From assembly GCA_944324345.1 (NCBI GenBank), contig CALUVT010000001.1:558001-622000 (forward strand): a DNA stretch of 64,000 nucleotides, read 5' to 3'. A program made the position numbers and the translations under genes. Numbering within the stretch: position 1 is the stretch's first letter; the number at the start of each line of letters is the position of its first letter. Below are positions 8,015 through 16,636 of the stretch, piece by piece. Source of the stretch: Candidatus Gastranaerophilales bacterium (lineage in GTDB: Bacteria > Cyanobacteriota > Vampirovibrionia > Gastranaerophilales > Gastranaerophilaceae). The notes under the pieces are model-generated. The model ran no database searches. It was not told the origin of the DNA and was given only the letters and a program-made list of their open reading frames with translations.

Positions 8015-10591
8015 TTAGTTAAAAAGATTAAGCTGAGGAACGTCTACTGTTGGGATGTCAGAGTTACGTTTTCTTGTTGCAAGATTGTTAGAAAAATCCT
8101 TTTGCATTCTTACCATCAAATCCTCAGATCTTTTTATGACAGCATTTGGAAGTCCTGCCATTTTAGCAACCTGAATTCCGTAGCTTTTGCTTGTTCCACC
8201 CTGAACAATTTTGCGTAAAAATTCGATTTCTCCATTCTCCTCAGATACGGTAATTCTGAAGTTTTTGATTTGAGGGTAAGTTTTTGTCATTACGTTGAGT
8301 TCGTGGTAGTGGGTTGCAAATATGCATCTGGCCTTAATTTTTGTGGCAATATATTCAGCTACTGCCCAAGCTATTGCTACACCGTCATAAGTACTTGTTC
8401 CTCTACCGATTTCGTCAAGTAATATGAGGCTTTTTTCGGTCGCAGAATTTAGAATACAAGCTGTCTCAACCATTTCAACCATAAAAGTTGATTGCCCAAG
8501 AGTTAAATCATCCGACGCTCCGACTCTGGTGAAAATTTTGTCGATAACACCAATCTTTGCAAAATCCGCAGGTACCCATGAACCTATCTGTGCAAGTATT
8601 GCAATCAATGCATTTTGCCTCATATATGTAGATTTTCCGGCCATATTAGGCCCCGTCAAAATCATGAATTGTGTTGTATCTGAAGAATTACTCTTTAACT
8701 CCAAGTCATTAGGAACATATTCTCCTAATGGCAAGATTTTTTCCAAAACGGGGTGACGTCCATTCCTTACGATGAAATCGCCTGATTCGTCAATTACAGG
8801 TCTACAATAATTGTTTTCTACTGCACTTTGAGCCAAACCAGTATAAACATCACACAATGATATGCAATCTGCAATTTCTCTTATTTTAGATACAAATTCT
8901 TTTGAATACTCTCTAAAATCACAAAATAGCTTGTATTCCAACTCTGTTGATTTAAATTTTGCAGAAAGAACATCATCTTCATGTTTTTTTAGTTCTTCTG
9001 TTATAAATCTCTCACCGTTAGTAAGAGTTTGTTTTCTTATATAACCTTCAGGAATTTGGTTTAGATAAGAATTTGATATTTCTATGAAGTATCCAAAAAC
9101 CTTATTAAATCCGACTTTTAAAGTTTTGATACCGGTTCTGTTTTTTTCCTGTTCCTCAAAATCTTTAAGCCACTTTTCTCCGCCTGTCAAAAGTTCTCGA
9201 AAATAATCCAGTTCTCCTGAGACTCCTTCTTTTATTATCCCTCCCTCTTTTATTAGTGCAGGGGCATCATCTGATATAGTTCTTTCTATTAATGAGGCAT
9301 ATTCTGCAATCTCTTCTTTATATTTAACTATTTGCTCAAGGGGGTTATATTCAAGAGGTGAAGACGCCTCTATAAGTTCGGGCAGAAGTTCAAGAGATGT
9401 TTTAAGACTGAGAAAATCTTTAGGATTGGCAGAATTATTAGACATTCTTGTTGCAAGCCTTTGAATGTCATAAACTTTTTCTAAGATATTTCCTAAGTTA
9501 ATTCTTTCGTCATTTTTTTCAACAAGCTCAGAAATATAATTCTGGCGGGCAATAATCGAGTCGATTTTTTTTAACGGTTGGCAAATCCAGTTCTTTAAGA
9601 GTCTTGCCCCCATATTTGTTTTTGTTTTATCAATTGCCCAAAGAAGTGAGCCAAATTTATTTTTGTCCCGCAAAGTCTCAGTTAATTCAAGATTTTTTCT
9701 AGTGCTTCCATCCAAAATCATAAATTCGGATAATTCGTATGGTTCAATTCTCTCAAATTTTGGGACATTTTCCATCATATTTTCCCAAACGTAAGCTAGT
9801 AAAGCACCTGCAGCTCTAAATCCCAGTTTATAGCGGCTATATCCGAATGCTTCAAGACTTTCGGCTTTAAAAACAGCTTTCAAATTGTTTGTCGAAAAGT
9901 TTTCATCAAACACTGATGTCGGGATTTTTGAACAGTTGTATAGTTTAACAATCTTTTCCGGAAGGTTAATTTTTTCATCCGGAACGATTTGAAAAGGCAT
10001 AATTTTAGCTCTGACAGATGGCCCCAAAACTTCTGTAGGGCTAATTCTTGCAAGTTCATCCATTATCAGATCAAGAGGTGCTTGAGTAACTTTAAATTCT
10101 CCTGTTGAAATATCAGCGTAAGAAAATCCATATATATCATTTTTTTCATCTTTAAAAAGAGCACAAATGTAATTGTTTGAATTTTGCTTTAAAAAGTCGC
10201 TTTCTGTAAGAGTTCCTGATGTTATAATCCTTGTAATACCTCTTTTAACAATGCCCTTTGCAAATTTTGGATCTTCAAGTTGGTCACATATAATTACTTT
10301 AAAATTCTTTTGAACAAGTTTTTCTAAATATGAATTTACGGCTTTTGCAGGAATTCCTGCAAGCGGAATCCTCCCAAATTTACCTTGTTCCCTTCCTGTC
10401 AGTGTCAGTTCCAATTCCTTTGACATAGTAACAGCGTCTTCAAAAAATGTTTCGTAAAAATCTCCTAATCTATACAAAAGTATCTTATCCGGATGCTGAT
10501 GCTTAATCTTCAAATATTCTTGCATCGCCGGAGTAAGCTCCTCTACCTTAATGTCAGCAGTATTGATATAATTGATTTCAGATTTTTTCAT
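8015..10591 (-). CDS. mutS: DNA mismatch repair protein MutS
   Basis: 858 aa mismatch-recognition ATPase. The N-terminal mismatch-binding domain has the Phe-x-Glu motif in YRLGDFYETFFED. The connector, core and clamp domains follow. The ATPase shows Walker A GPNMAGKST, the signature region ASDDLTLGQSTFMVEM and Walker B LILLDEIGRGTSTYDG. The open frame extends upstream to 10705, but that would overlap the divergent gene. The ATG at 10591 gives the family N terminus and lies 12 nt after a -10 box with no SD. mutL is not in the window; a mutS2 gene lies at the far end. Confidence 0.96.
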   Translation of the reverse strand: MKKSEINYINTADIKVEELTPAMQEYLKIKHQHPDKILLYRLGDFYETFFEDAVTMSKELELTLTGREQGKFGRIPLAGIPAKAVNSYLEKLVQKNFKVIICDQLEDPKFAKGIVKRGITRIITSGTLTESDFLKQNSNNYICALFKDEKNDIYGFSYADISTGEFKVTQAPLDLIMDELARISPTEVLGPSVRAKIMPFQIVPDEKINLPEKIVKLYNCSKIPTSVFDENFSTNNLKAVFKAESLEAFGYSRYKLGFRAAGALLAYVWENMMENVPKFERIEPYELSEFMILDGSTRKNLELTETLRDKNKFGSLLWAIDKTKTNMGARLLKNWICQPLKKIDSIIARQNYISELVEKNDERINLGNILEKVYDIQRLATRMSNNSANPKDFLSLKTSLELLPELIEASSPLEYNPLEQIVKYKEEIAEYASLIERTISDDAPALIKEGGIIKEGVSGELDYFRELLTGGEKWLKDFEEQEKNRTGIKTLKVGFNKVFGYFIEISNSYLNQIPEGYIRKQTLTNGERFITEELKKHEDDVLSAKFKSTELEYKLFCDFREYSKEFVSKIREIADCISLCDVYTGLAQSAVENNYCRPVIDESGDFIVRNGRHPVLEKILPLGEYVPNDLELKSNSSDTTQFMILTGPNMAGKSTYMRQNALIAILAQIGSWVPADFAKIGVIDKIFTRVGASDDLTLGQSTFMVEMVETACILNSATEKSLILLDEIGRGTSTYDGVAIAWAVAEYIATKIKARCIFATHYHELNVMTKTYPQIKNFRITVSEENGEIEFLRKIVQGGTSKSYGIQVAKMAGLPNAVIKRSEDLMVRMQKDFSNNLATRKRNSDIPTVDVPQLNLFN

Positions 10592-10611
10592 AGTTATAAT
10601 GATATTATAAC
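10572..10611. promoter_or_regulatory. Palindromic divergent promoter between mutS and the 10629 gene
   Basis: GTTATAAT-GAT-ATTATAAC (10593-10611) is a perfect inverted repeat, so each strand reads a TATAAT. On the plus strand TTGATT (10572-10577) and TATAAT (10595-10600) are 17 bp apart. On the minus strand TATAAT (10609-10604) precedes the mutS ATG by 12 nt, with no clear -35. The two -10 boxes overlap in one symmetric element, so divergent transcription may be mutually exclusive. Confidence 0.6.
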
Positions 10612-10628
10612 ATGACAAGGATTTCAAC

Positions 10629-11228
10629 ATGGGTTGTTTAAAAAATATATTAAGAGCAATAATTTTGACACTTGCTGTTATCGGTTTTATGTCACTTGGT
10701 GGCAAGGAACTTGTGACAGGATTAATTCACAATTATATAAATCCTTCAAAGGACACACTTTTGGAAAGAGCTCAAAAAGTTGGTGATTTTTCTAAGATAA
10801 ATGAAGAATTTGAGATAGAAAAAGCTGCCGGAATTATGGGTTATAATGCTGTTGTTGCCGAACATAAAGCATCGGGTCAAAAGATGTTTGTCGTAGAATC
10901 AGGAGATAAAGCAATTTTGACGGCTGATGATATAAAATCTTCGGATGTGGAAGAAAAATTAAAAAAAGCTGTCGGAAAAATCAAATATCAGGCAATATCA
11001 GTTGATGATTTAAAGGTTACAAAGCATGGAACAATGAATTCTTATGGTAAAGAAGTTCCTTTTGTAAAATTTGAAGCAAAAGTAAAAAAATTGCCAATAG
11101 GAGATGTTGGAGGGATTATATCTGTTGCGGAAACAAAGGATGGACAGCCACGACTTTTGATATCGGCGAATGAAAAGGATAAATATTCCCAGTTGATTTC
11201 TGATGAATTTTTTAGGAAAATAAAGTAG
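10629..11228 (+). CDS. Membrane-anchored protein of unknown function
   Basis: 199 aa, family not recognised. An N-terminal hydrophobic segment (about residues 8-24, IILTLAVIGFMSLGG) is followed by a soluble Lys/Asp/Glu-rich domain, which suggests a signal-anchored periplasmic protein. Residues 60-190 alternate predicted strands and helices and contain no cysteine and no recognised catalytic motif. The ATG follows AAGGA (10617-10621) with good spacing. It is transcribed divergently from mutS and followed by the tRNA-Leu gene. Confidence 0.7.
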   Translation: MGCLKNILRAIILTLAVIGFMSLGGKELVTGLIHNYINPSKDTLLERAQKVGDFSKINEEFEIEKAAGIMGYNAVVAEHKASGQKMFVVESGDKAILTADDIKSSDVEEKLKKAVGKIKYQAISVDDLKVTKHGTMNSYGKEVPFVKFEAKVKKLPIGDVGGIISVAETKDGQPRLLISANEKDKYSQLISDEFFRKIK

Positions 11229-11278
11229 TAGAAGCTGGGAAAGGTTTCTAAGATTTGTACTTTTAAAATGGATAAAAT

Positions 11279-11360
11279 GTCGAAGTGGCGGAATTGGTAG
11301 ACGCGCACGATTCAGGTTCGTGTGGTTAATGCCTTGAGGGTTCGAGTCCCTTCTTCGACA
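11279..11360 (+). tRNA. tRNA-Leu (anticodon CAG)
   Basis: 82 nt ending at the discriminator A. The acceptor stem GTCGAAG (11279-11285) pairs with CTTCGAC (11353-11359). The anticodon loop TTCAGGT gives CAG; the D loop contains GGAATTGGTAGACGCG; an extra arm (about GTTAATGCCTTGAG) marks it as class II; the T arm is GGGTTCGAGTCCC. CCA is not encoded. Eight T residues follow at once, so transcription probably ends there. Confidence 0.95.
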
Positions 11361-11406
11361 TTTTTTTTATTTTAAATATGTTTGTTTTAGTCTAATTTTC
11401 ATACTC

Positions 11407-11435
11407 TTGAAATATATCTTAATATTTGATATAAT
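11407..11435 (+). promoter_or_regulatory. Predicted leaderless promoter of the 11442 gene
   Basis: TTGAAA (11407-11412), a 17-bp spacer and TATAAT (11430-11435), a near-consensus promoter. Only 6 nt separate the -10 from the ATG at 11442, so transcription should begin at or beside the A of the start codon. No SD is present. Confidence 0.7.
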
Positions 11436-11441
11436 ATTTAT

Positions 11442-11687
11442 ATGAGCGATTATCACAAGTTAATGAGGATAGTTGACAAAGAAACCATTAGTATGGATGA
11501 GTTACGTCAGATTACCAACGATGAGCTCGTTTCTGAGATTAAAGAAACTGCACCTGATAAAAAACGGAAGTTTATGATGAGGTATGAAGTAAGGTTAACT
11601 AATGGTGAAATTTACTATGTTTTTGTCAAGAAACCTTGGTATATGATATTGTCTGAGCTTTCTAATAAAAATAAGAAAGAAGCTTAG
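11442..11687 (+). CDS. Small protein of unknown function (81 aa)
   Basis: A charged 81-aa soluble protein, not recognised. The N-terminal half is helical and acidic (DELRQITNDELVSEIKE). The C-terminal half looks like a short beta-rich unit (MRYEVRLTNGEIYYVFVKKPWYMI) followed by a Lys-rich tail. There is no signal peptide. Its near-consensus leaderless promoter supports real expression. Its stop overlaps the convergent ricT stop by 4 bp. Confidence 0.65.
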   Translation: MSDYHKLMRIVDKETISMDELRQITNDELVSEIKETAPDKKRKFMMRYEVRLTNGEIYYVFVKKPWYMILSELSNKNKKEA

Positions 11688-12607
11688 ACATTGCCTGTTG
11701 AACTATTTTTATCATCCTCAAGTTGTTTTATATCAATGTTTTCTTGTTCATAATCGTAGCTGTTTATTGTAGGAATGTCAATTTCTACATTGACTTCCGC
11801 ATCAACCATTTCAATATCTGTTTTTAAGAATTCTTTAACTTTACCATCTTCCATTTTTACGGCGACTTTGCCACTCAAAAACTGGAGATAACAAACTTTC
11901 CCCAATCCGTCAGGAGTCATAACTGACGAACCTACCGGAGGCATACCTTTTGCAGCGTCAATATAATGTGAATATTCGTATGTCAAACAACACAAAAGTC
12001 TTCCGCAAGTACCGGAAATCTTTCCTGGAGCAATGGGCATTCCCTGATCTTTGGCAAGCTTTACATTGATTGTTGCAAATTTTCTCAGAAAGCTTGAGCA
12101 GCAGAAGGGTCTTCCGCAAATGCCTGTTCCTTCAACAATTGAGGTTTCATCTCTTACTCCGATGTGTCTTAAATCAATTCTGACTCGAGTAAATACTTGT
12201 GTTAAATCCTTTAATAATGCCCTAAAATCAACTCTTTCCGGTGCCGTATAATAAAATGTTATTTTCCTTCTATCAAATGTAATTCGGCACTGCACAAGGT
12301 TCATGTTTAATTTATGCTGTTGTACCAGTGCTTGACATTTGAAGAAAGATTGTACTTCTTCTTTTCTTATTTCATCAAGAGTTTGGAGATCCCTTTGGGA
12401 GAGTGTTCTTATAACCTGTAGAGGCTCCGGTTTGTTTTTGCTGTTTTCCCAAATCTTGGCAACCCTAGAATTTACTAAGAATGCTTTTAAAGCCTCTTCT
12501 CCTTTTTCAGTTCTTACAAGAACCATCTGACCGTCTTCCAGTTTTATTGTCTCGGGAACTTCAAGCGGGTAAAAAGTATTTTTTAAATATTTTACGGCAA
12601 ATTTCAT
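11684..12607 (-). CDS. ricT: PSP1-domain protein, RicT/YaaT-like
   Basis: 307 aa with a PSP1 domain over residues about 60-240. The cysteine-rich core CGRPFCCSSFL and GTCGRLLCCLTYE matches RicT (YaaT), the Fe-S-binding member of the Y-complex that in Bacillus promotes RNase Y-dependent mRNA maturation, sporulation and competence. No RicA or RicF partner is seen here. The C-terminal tail (about 265-307) is acidic and probably disordered. Start and gpsA stop overlap by one base (TAATG), so the two genes are co-translated. Confidence 0.9.
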   Translation of the reverse strand: MKFAVKYLKNTFYPLEVPETIKLEDGQMVLVRTEKGEEALKAFLVNSRVAKIWENSKNKPEPLQVIRTLSQRDLQTLDEIRKEEVQSFFKCQALVQQHKLNMNLVQCRITFDRRKITFYYTAPERVDFRALLKDLTQVFTRVRIDLRHIGVRDETSIVEGTGICGRPFCCSSFLRKFATINVKLAKDQGMPIAPGKISGTCGRLLCCLTYEYSHYIDAAKGMPPVGSSVMTPDGLGKVCYLQFLSGKVAVKMEDGKVKEFLKTDIEMVDAEVNVEIDIPTINSYDYEQENIDIKQLEDDKNSSTGNV

Positions 12608-13608
12608 TATACGTATCTTTCTTCTTCCTTCAGTTTTCTGTTCATTAATTTTTCTAAAAGTGCCTGAGGGGTAATATCTGTATAAACAGCTTCATAAATA
12701 GCATTTGACACCGGAACTTCAATGTTTAATTTTTTTGCAAGTTCGCAGATTGCTTTTGATGTTTTTACACCCTCTGCAACAGATCCGAGTTCTTTTAATA
12801 TATCATCAATTTTTTTCCCTTTAGCAAGCATTGAGCCGACTGTATAATTTCTGGACATGGGGCTTGAACAAGTTGCAATTAAATCCCCCATTCCTGAAAG
12901 CCCGTATAAAGTCGACGGGTTTGCACCAAGATTTACACTTACTCTAACAATTTCGGCCATCCCTCTTGTCAAAAGTGTTCCGGAGCAATTATCTCCCAGT
13001 CCCATAGTATGGGCAAAACCTGAAGCTATAGCTATTACATTCTTTAATGAACCGCCAAGTTCTACTCCGATAACATCTGTATTAGTATATAATCTGAATT
13101 TGTTTGGTACATTGAGAGCTTTCTGAACGAATTCTGCCGTTTGTATGTCTTCGCAAGCAACAGTTGCCGCTGTCGGTAAACCTTGTAGGACTTCTTTTGC
13201 AAGAGTCGGGCCTGATAAAATTGCAAGCTTTTGTCCTGGTAAAACGTCTTTTATAACCTCAGACATTCTCATAAGAGAAGGAAGTTCTATCCCTTTTGAA
13301 GCATTTACCAAAATTTGTTCAGGTCTAATTCCTGCTTCTTTTAAATGTTCACATACATCACGAGTTCCAGATGTTGCTACGACAGATAAGATTATATCAG
13401 CATTTGATATCGCATCAGAAAGGTTTGAAGTAACCTCTACTTTATTATCCAATTGAACTTCTAATGGTTTAACACAATGTCTGTTTATTTTTAAGTCATC
13501 AGACAAATCCTGTTCTCTTCCCCATACAGTAATTTCATCAAAGTTATTTGTCAATAGCCAGCAAAGTGTTAGTCCCCAACATCCTGCTCCAAGTACTGTT
13601 AATTTCAT
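12607..13608 (-). CDS. gpsA: NAD(P)H-dependent glycerol-3-phosphate dehydrogenase
   Basis: Reduces dihydroxyacetone phosphate to sn-glycerol 3-phosphate for phospholipid synthesis. 333 aa. The N-terminal Rossmann motif GAGCWGLTL, the substrate-binding LSGPTLAKEV segment, the catalytic-lysine region GGSLKNVIAIASG and the GLSGMGDLIATC motif are all present. AAGGAG precedes the ATG by 6 nt and overlaps the end of murQ (9 bp gap). It lies between murQ and ricT in a minus-strand run. Confidence 0.97.
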   Translation of the reverse strand: MKLTVLGAGCWGLTLCWLLTNNFDEITVWGREQDLSDDLKINRHCVKPLEVQLDNKVEVTSNLSDAISNADIILSVVATSGTRDVCEHLKEAGIRPEQILVNASKGIELPSLMRMSEVIKDVLPGQKLAILSGPTLAKEVLQGLPTAATVACEDIQTAEFVQKALNVPNKFRLYTNTDVIGVELGGSLKNVIAIASGFAHTMGLGDNCSGTLLTRGMAEIVRVSVNLGANPSTLYGLSGMGDLIATCSSPMSRNYTVGSMLAKGKKIDDILKELGSVAEGVKTSKAICELAKKLNIEVPVSNAIYEAVYTDITPQALLEKLMNRKLKEEERYV

Positions 13609-13617
13609 ATCTTCTCC

Positions 13618-14511
13618 TTATACAGGCTGCCCTGCATTTAACAATTTTCTAAGTACACCACCGTGTTTTCTTAGTTCTACTCTTGCTTTTTCCACATCAA
13701 GTTTCATAATTAATGATACAATGGCTGTTTTAATTTCCCAGCCCGATTTCAACAAAGCTGCAAGAGCTTCACTGTGTGTTACATCTGCTATTTGTGCAAC
13801 AATTCTTATCGCTCTGTCTTTCAACTTTTCATTTACAGGTTGCAAGTCTATCATAAAATTCTCGTAGGTTTTTCCAATTTTAATCATAGCACCTGTAGAA
13901 AGCATGTTTAATATCATTTTTTGTGCTGTTCCGGCTTTTAATCTTGAAGATCCTGCAATAACTTCAGGCCCTACTTCTGGACATATTACAAGACCTGCCT
14001 CTTCTGCAATTCGCCCTTTAGGGTTACAAGTAACACCTATTGTTTTACAGTTAATTTCTTCAGCTCTTTTCAAAACTCCAAGTAAATATTTAGGGTTGCC
14101 ACTGGCAGATATAACAACTGCAACATCCTTATCAGTCAGAACTTTTGCATCTTCATAGCCGAAGTCTGCATTATCTTCCGCTCCCTCAACGGAATGTCTT
14201 ATAGCTTTATCGCCTCCGCAGATAAAACCCTGAACCATATCTTGCGAAACGCTAAAGGTTGGAGGGCATTCAGAAGCATCCAAAATTCCAAGCCTTCCTG
14301 ATGTTCCGGCCCCAAAGTAATAAAGTCTGCCACCTTTCAAAAACTGTTTTGCAATAACGTCAATCGCGGATGCAATATTTTCACTTTCTTCTTCTACGGC
14401 AAGTGCAACAAGTTTGTCTTCTTCATTCATTTTTCTAACGATTTCAATTGTAGGCAGAATATCAATATTTTTGGTATTCTCGTTTCGGTATTCAGTAATT
14501 ATGTCGCTCAT
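13618..14511 (-). CDS. murQ: N-acetylmuramic acid 6-phosphate etherase
   Basis: Cleaves the lactyl ether of MurNAc-6-P to give GlcNAc-6-P and D-lactate in peptidoglycan recycling. 297 aa. A SIS sugar-isomerase domain carries FGAGTSGRLGILDASECPPT (the signature with catalytic Glu), the SASGNPKYLLG phosphate loop, and the conserved SSRLKAGTAQKMILN and YENFMIDLQPVNEKL segments. GGGG precedes the ATG by 6 nt. No MurNAc kinase or PTS gene lies nearby, so how MurNAc-6-P arises is not shown here. Confidence 0.96.
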   Translation of the reverse strand: MSDIITEYRNENTKNIDILPTIEIVRKMNEEDKLVALAVEEESENIASAIDVIAKQFLKGGRLYYFGAGTSGRLGILDASECPPTFSVSQDMVQGFICGGDKAIRHSVEGAEDNADFGYEDAKVLTDKDVAVVISASGNPKYLLGVLKRAEEINCKTIGVTCNPKGRIAEEAGLVICPEVGPEVIAGSSRLKAGTAQKMILNMLSTGAMIKIGKTYENFMIDLQPVNEKLKDRAIRIVAQIADVTHSEALAALLKSGWEIKTAIVSLIMKLDVEKARVELRKHGGVLRKLLNAGQPV

Positions 14512-14527
14512 GTTTGCCCCAACTTTC

Positions 14528-14547
14528 TAATCGGAAATGTCCGATTA
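14528..14547. other. 8-bp perfect hairpin in the ribH-murQ spacer
   Basis: TAATCGGA (14528-14535), loop AATG, TCCGATTA (14540-14547). It lies 16 bp upstream of the murQ start, downstream of ribH, with no U tract on the transcribed strand. It could be an operator, an RNA-processing hairpin or a weak terminator. Confidence 0.4.
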
Positions 14548-14564
14548 ACCTTAAACTATAAACA

Positions 14565-15026
14565 CTAAATTAATTTTAATAAATTTACCATTTCAATAGC
14601 TGATTTAGCAGCATCAGAACCTTTATTTCCAGCTTTGGTTCCAGCTCTTTCTATTGCTTGTTCAATATTGTCAGTTGTCAAAACACCGAATATAACAGGC
14701 ACACCGGTTTGAAGGCTAACTTGTGCAATTCCCTTAGAAACTTCTGCACTTACATAATCAAAATGTGCGGTGGCTCCTCTTATAACAGCTCCAAGTGTGA
14801 TTATTGCTCCATATTTTCCTGATTGAGCGAATTTTTGTGCAGTGACAGGAATTTCAAAAGCTCCGGGAACTTTGACAACTTCAATATTGCTATCTTCAAC
14901 TCCGTGACGTTTTAATTCATCAATTGCACCTGCCAGAAGTTTCGATCCTATAAAATCGTTAAATCTTGACAATATTATACAAAATTTCTCATTCCCTGCA
15001 ACTAACTGACCTTCATATGTTTTCAT
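14565..15026 (-). CDS. ribH: 6,7-dimethyl-8-ribityllumazine synthase
   Basis: Penultimate enzyme of riboflavin synthesis: condenses 5-amino-6-ribitylamino-uracil with 3,4-dihydroxybutanone 4-phosphate. 153 aa, normal length. Motifs are [38 protein letters not shown] with the catalytic His, and [15 protein letters not shown] followed by an Arg/Ala-rich helix. GGAGAG precedes the ATG. Other rib genes are not in the window. Confidence 0.97.
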   Translation of the reverse strand: MKTYEGQLVAGNEKFCIILSRFNDFIGSKLLAGAIDELKRHGVEDSNIEVVKVPGAFEIPVTAQKFAQSGKYGAIITLGAVIRGATAHFDYVSAEVSKGIAQVSLQTGVPVIFGVLTTDNIEQAIERAGTKAGNKGSDAAKSAIEMVNLLKLI

Positions 15027-15075
15027 TTTCTACTCTCCGTTGTCTATAGATACAATAATTTTAACGCATTTATAT

Positions 15076-15780
15076 CTATTTTACAATAAGAGGAGCGAAA
15101 ATCTTATAAAAAATATATATTGAGGCAAGTACGAGCAATCCTCCACTTATTTTCAAAAGCATATCGGAAAAATTGTAAAATCCTTTCCAATTTTTTAAGT
15201 GTGAAGTCATAAAGCCTGCCAAAATAAGTATTAAGCCCTGTCCCAAAGAAAATAAGAAAAGCATAATGATTGCATGTGAAATACTTGCGGATAAAGACGC
15301 GAAAGCCATTATTCCCGCTAAAATTGGTGTAGAACATGGTGTTCCTGCAAGTGCAAAAATTCCACCCAAAATAATTGGATACAAATATGTATTTGTATGT
15401 TCATTTTTTGGCATTTCTTTTACAAGTACGGGTAATTCAAAATCAAGGATTCCCAGCAATTTAAGCCCCATCACAAGAATTATACCGGCAAGAATAATCC
15501 CAAAATATCCGCCGGCAAATGATATAAATACCTTCCCTGTAATTGCACAGATTATGCCTATTATAGAGAATACAATAGCTGTACCAAATACAAAAAAGAG
15601 CATTTGTATAAATGTTTTTATGGGTTTTGCATCCGAATATCCTCCGACATACCCTACGATAATTGGAAGCATTGCCAAAGAACAAGGCGATATTGATGCT
15701 ATAAGTCCGCCAAGAAAAGATAGTACAAATAATATCGGTAAGCTGCCCTGTTGTGAAAATAAGCTAATATATTGTTCCAT
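15076..15780 (-). CDS. ccdA: CcdA/DsbD-like transmembrane thiol:disulfide electron carrier
   Basis: 234 aa with six hydrophobic segments in two pseudo-repeats. Each repeat carries the membrane redox cysteine context, ISPCSLAMLPIIVGY (about 31-45) and GTPCSTPILAGIM (about 145-157). The protein relays electrons from cytoplasmic thioredoxin to an extracytoplasmic thioredoxin-like partner, for cytochrome c maturation or periplasmic disulfide reduction. The partner is probably the gene just upstream, whose stop lies 2 bp before this start. No cytochrome c genes are seen here. Confidence 0.92.
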   Translation of the reverse strand: MEQYISLFSQQGSLPILFVLSFLGGLIASISPCSLAMLPIIVGYVGGYSDAKPIKTFIQMLFFVFGTAIVFSIIGIICAITGKVFISFAGGYFGIILAGIILVMGLKLLGILDFELPVLVKEMPKNEHTNTYLYPIILGGIFALAGTPCSTPILAGIMAFASLSASISHAIIMLFLFSLGQGLILILAGFMTSHLKNWKGFYNFSDMLLKISGGLLVLASIYIFYKIFAPLIVK

Positions 15781-15782
15781 TA

Positions 15783-16169
15783 CTATTTAAGTCCCTTTAA
15801 ACAATCGTCCATTTCTTTTTCAGGTATAGCACCTTCAATCCTTTTTACCTGTTGTCCCTGAGAGTTTAAAAGAATTATTGTAGGGACTAAAGTAACATTA
15901 TATTTTTTGATTTGTTCATCATTAAATGAATTTTTGTCCTGAACTTGAATTTCTGTTAAAATAATTTTTCCTTCGTACTTAGGGAAAATGTTTTTAAATA
16001 TTTTATTCATGGTTTGGCAATCCAGACACATTGCAGACGTGAATTTAATAACTTGCGGCTTGCCTGTTTGAGTAGTTTGTGCCGTTGTTTGATTAGAGTT
16101 TGTGAGAAGCATATAAGCAAATAAAGGGATTAAAAATATAAGGGTAATAATTATAGCATTTTTTTTCAT
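15783..16169 (-). CDS. Membrane-anchored thioredoxin-like protein
   Basis: 128 aa. An N-terminal signal/anchor (about 4-22, NAIIITLIFLIPLFAYMLL) is followed by a Thr/Gln-rich linker and a thioredoxin fold with redox motif C-L-D-C in FTSAMCLDCQTMNK and the cis-Pro region NVTLVPTIILLN. It should face the periplasm and take electrons from the CcdA protein encoded immediately downstream. AGGAG lies 8 nt before the ATG at 16169; an in-frame extension to 16229 lacks an SD and would bury the anchor. Confidence 0.88.
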   Translation of the reverse strand: MKKNAIIITLIFLIPLFAYMLLTNSNQTTAQTTQTGKPQVIKFTSAMCLDCQTMNKIFKNIFPKYEGKIILTEIQVQDKNSFNDEQIKKYNVTLVPTIILLNSQGQQVKRIEGAIPEKEMDDCLKGLK

Positions 16170-16300
16170 TACAAGAACTCCTTTCTGTTTAATTCTAGCA
16201 TAAACCAAAAAGGATTTTTGAAAAACCACAGTCGGGTAATTTCTTATAACTACGTAAGTTATGCTATAAGTAAGTTGATTTTATGTTGCGTAATTTATGT

Positions 16301-16465
16301 TTATAAATCTTCTGGGATATAAAAGTCAGCCTTGGACAAAAGCTCTCTTGTATGTTCATAACAGCATGATTTATGACAAATCTTTTGGTATTCTCTTACT
16401 ATATTTAAAATATCATCTACAGACATTTTTATGATTCGTCTTTCGCCTTCAATAATTCTAGCCAT
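16301..16465 (-). CDS. Small Cys/His-containing protein (54 aa)
   Basis: An unrecognised small gene between the thioredoxin-like gene and rpoC2. GGAGG lies 5 nt before the ATG at 16465, one of the strongest ribosome-binding sites in the window. The product starts MARIIEGERRIIKMSVDDI and contains C30-H31-K-S-C34-C35-Y-E-H38, a possible metal or redox site, then ends in FYIPEDL. There is no signal peptide. The role is unknown. Confidence 0.65.
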   Translation of the reverse strand: MARIIEGERRIIKMSVDDILNIVREYQKICHKSCCYEHTRELLSKADFYIPEDL

Positions 16466-16588
16466 TTTTACCTCCAAAGCAGATATCGGAATATGAATAA
16501 AAAAACTTTTATAAAATAAAGCAAAAGGTTTAGAAATACTCTTTCATATTATATTTATTTTTTTATTTAGAATAGTTAATTATTTAAC

Positions 16589-16619
16589 AAAAAGACCTCT
16601 TTTAAAAGAGGTCTTTTTT
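16589..16619 (-). terminator. Rho-independent terminator after rpoC2
   Basis: AAAAAGACCTCT and AGAGGTCTTTTT form an A/T-flanked stem just downstream of the rpoC2 stop; on the minus strand it ends in a U run. Confidence 0.85.
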
Positions 16620-16636
16620 ATTATGTTATGAAGCTT

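Noticed and set aside
10592-10705. Longer N terminus of MutS
   Set aside because: It would run through the divergent promoter and the start of the 10629 gene and does not match the MutS family start.
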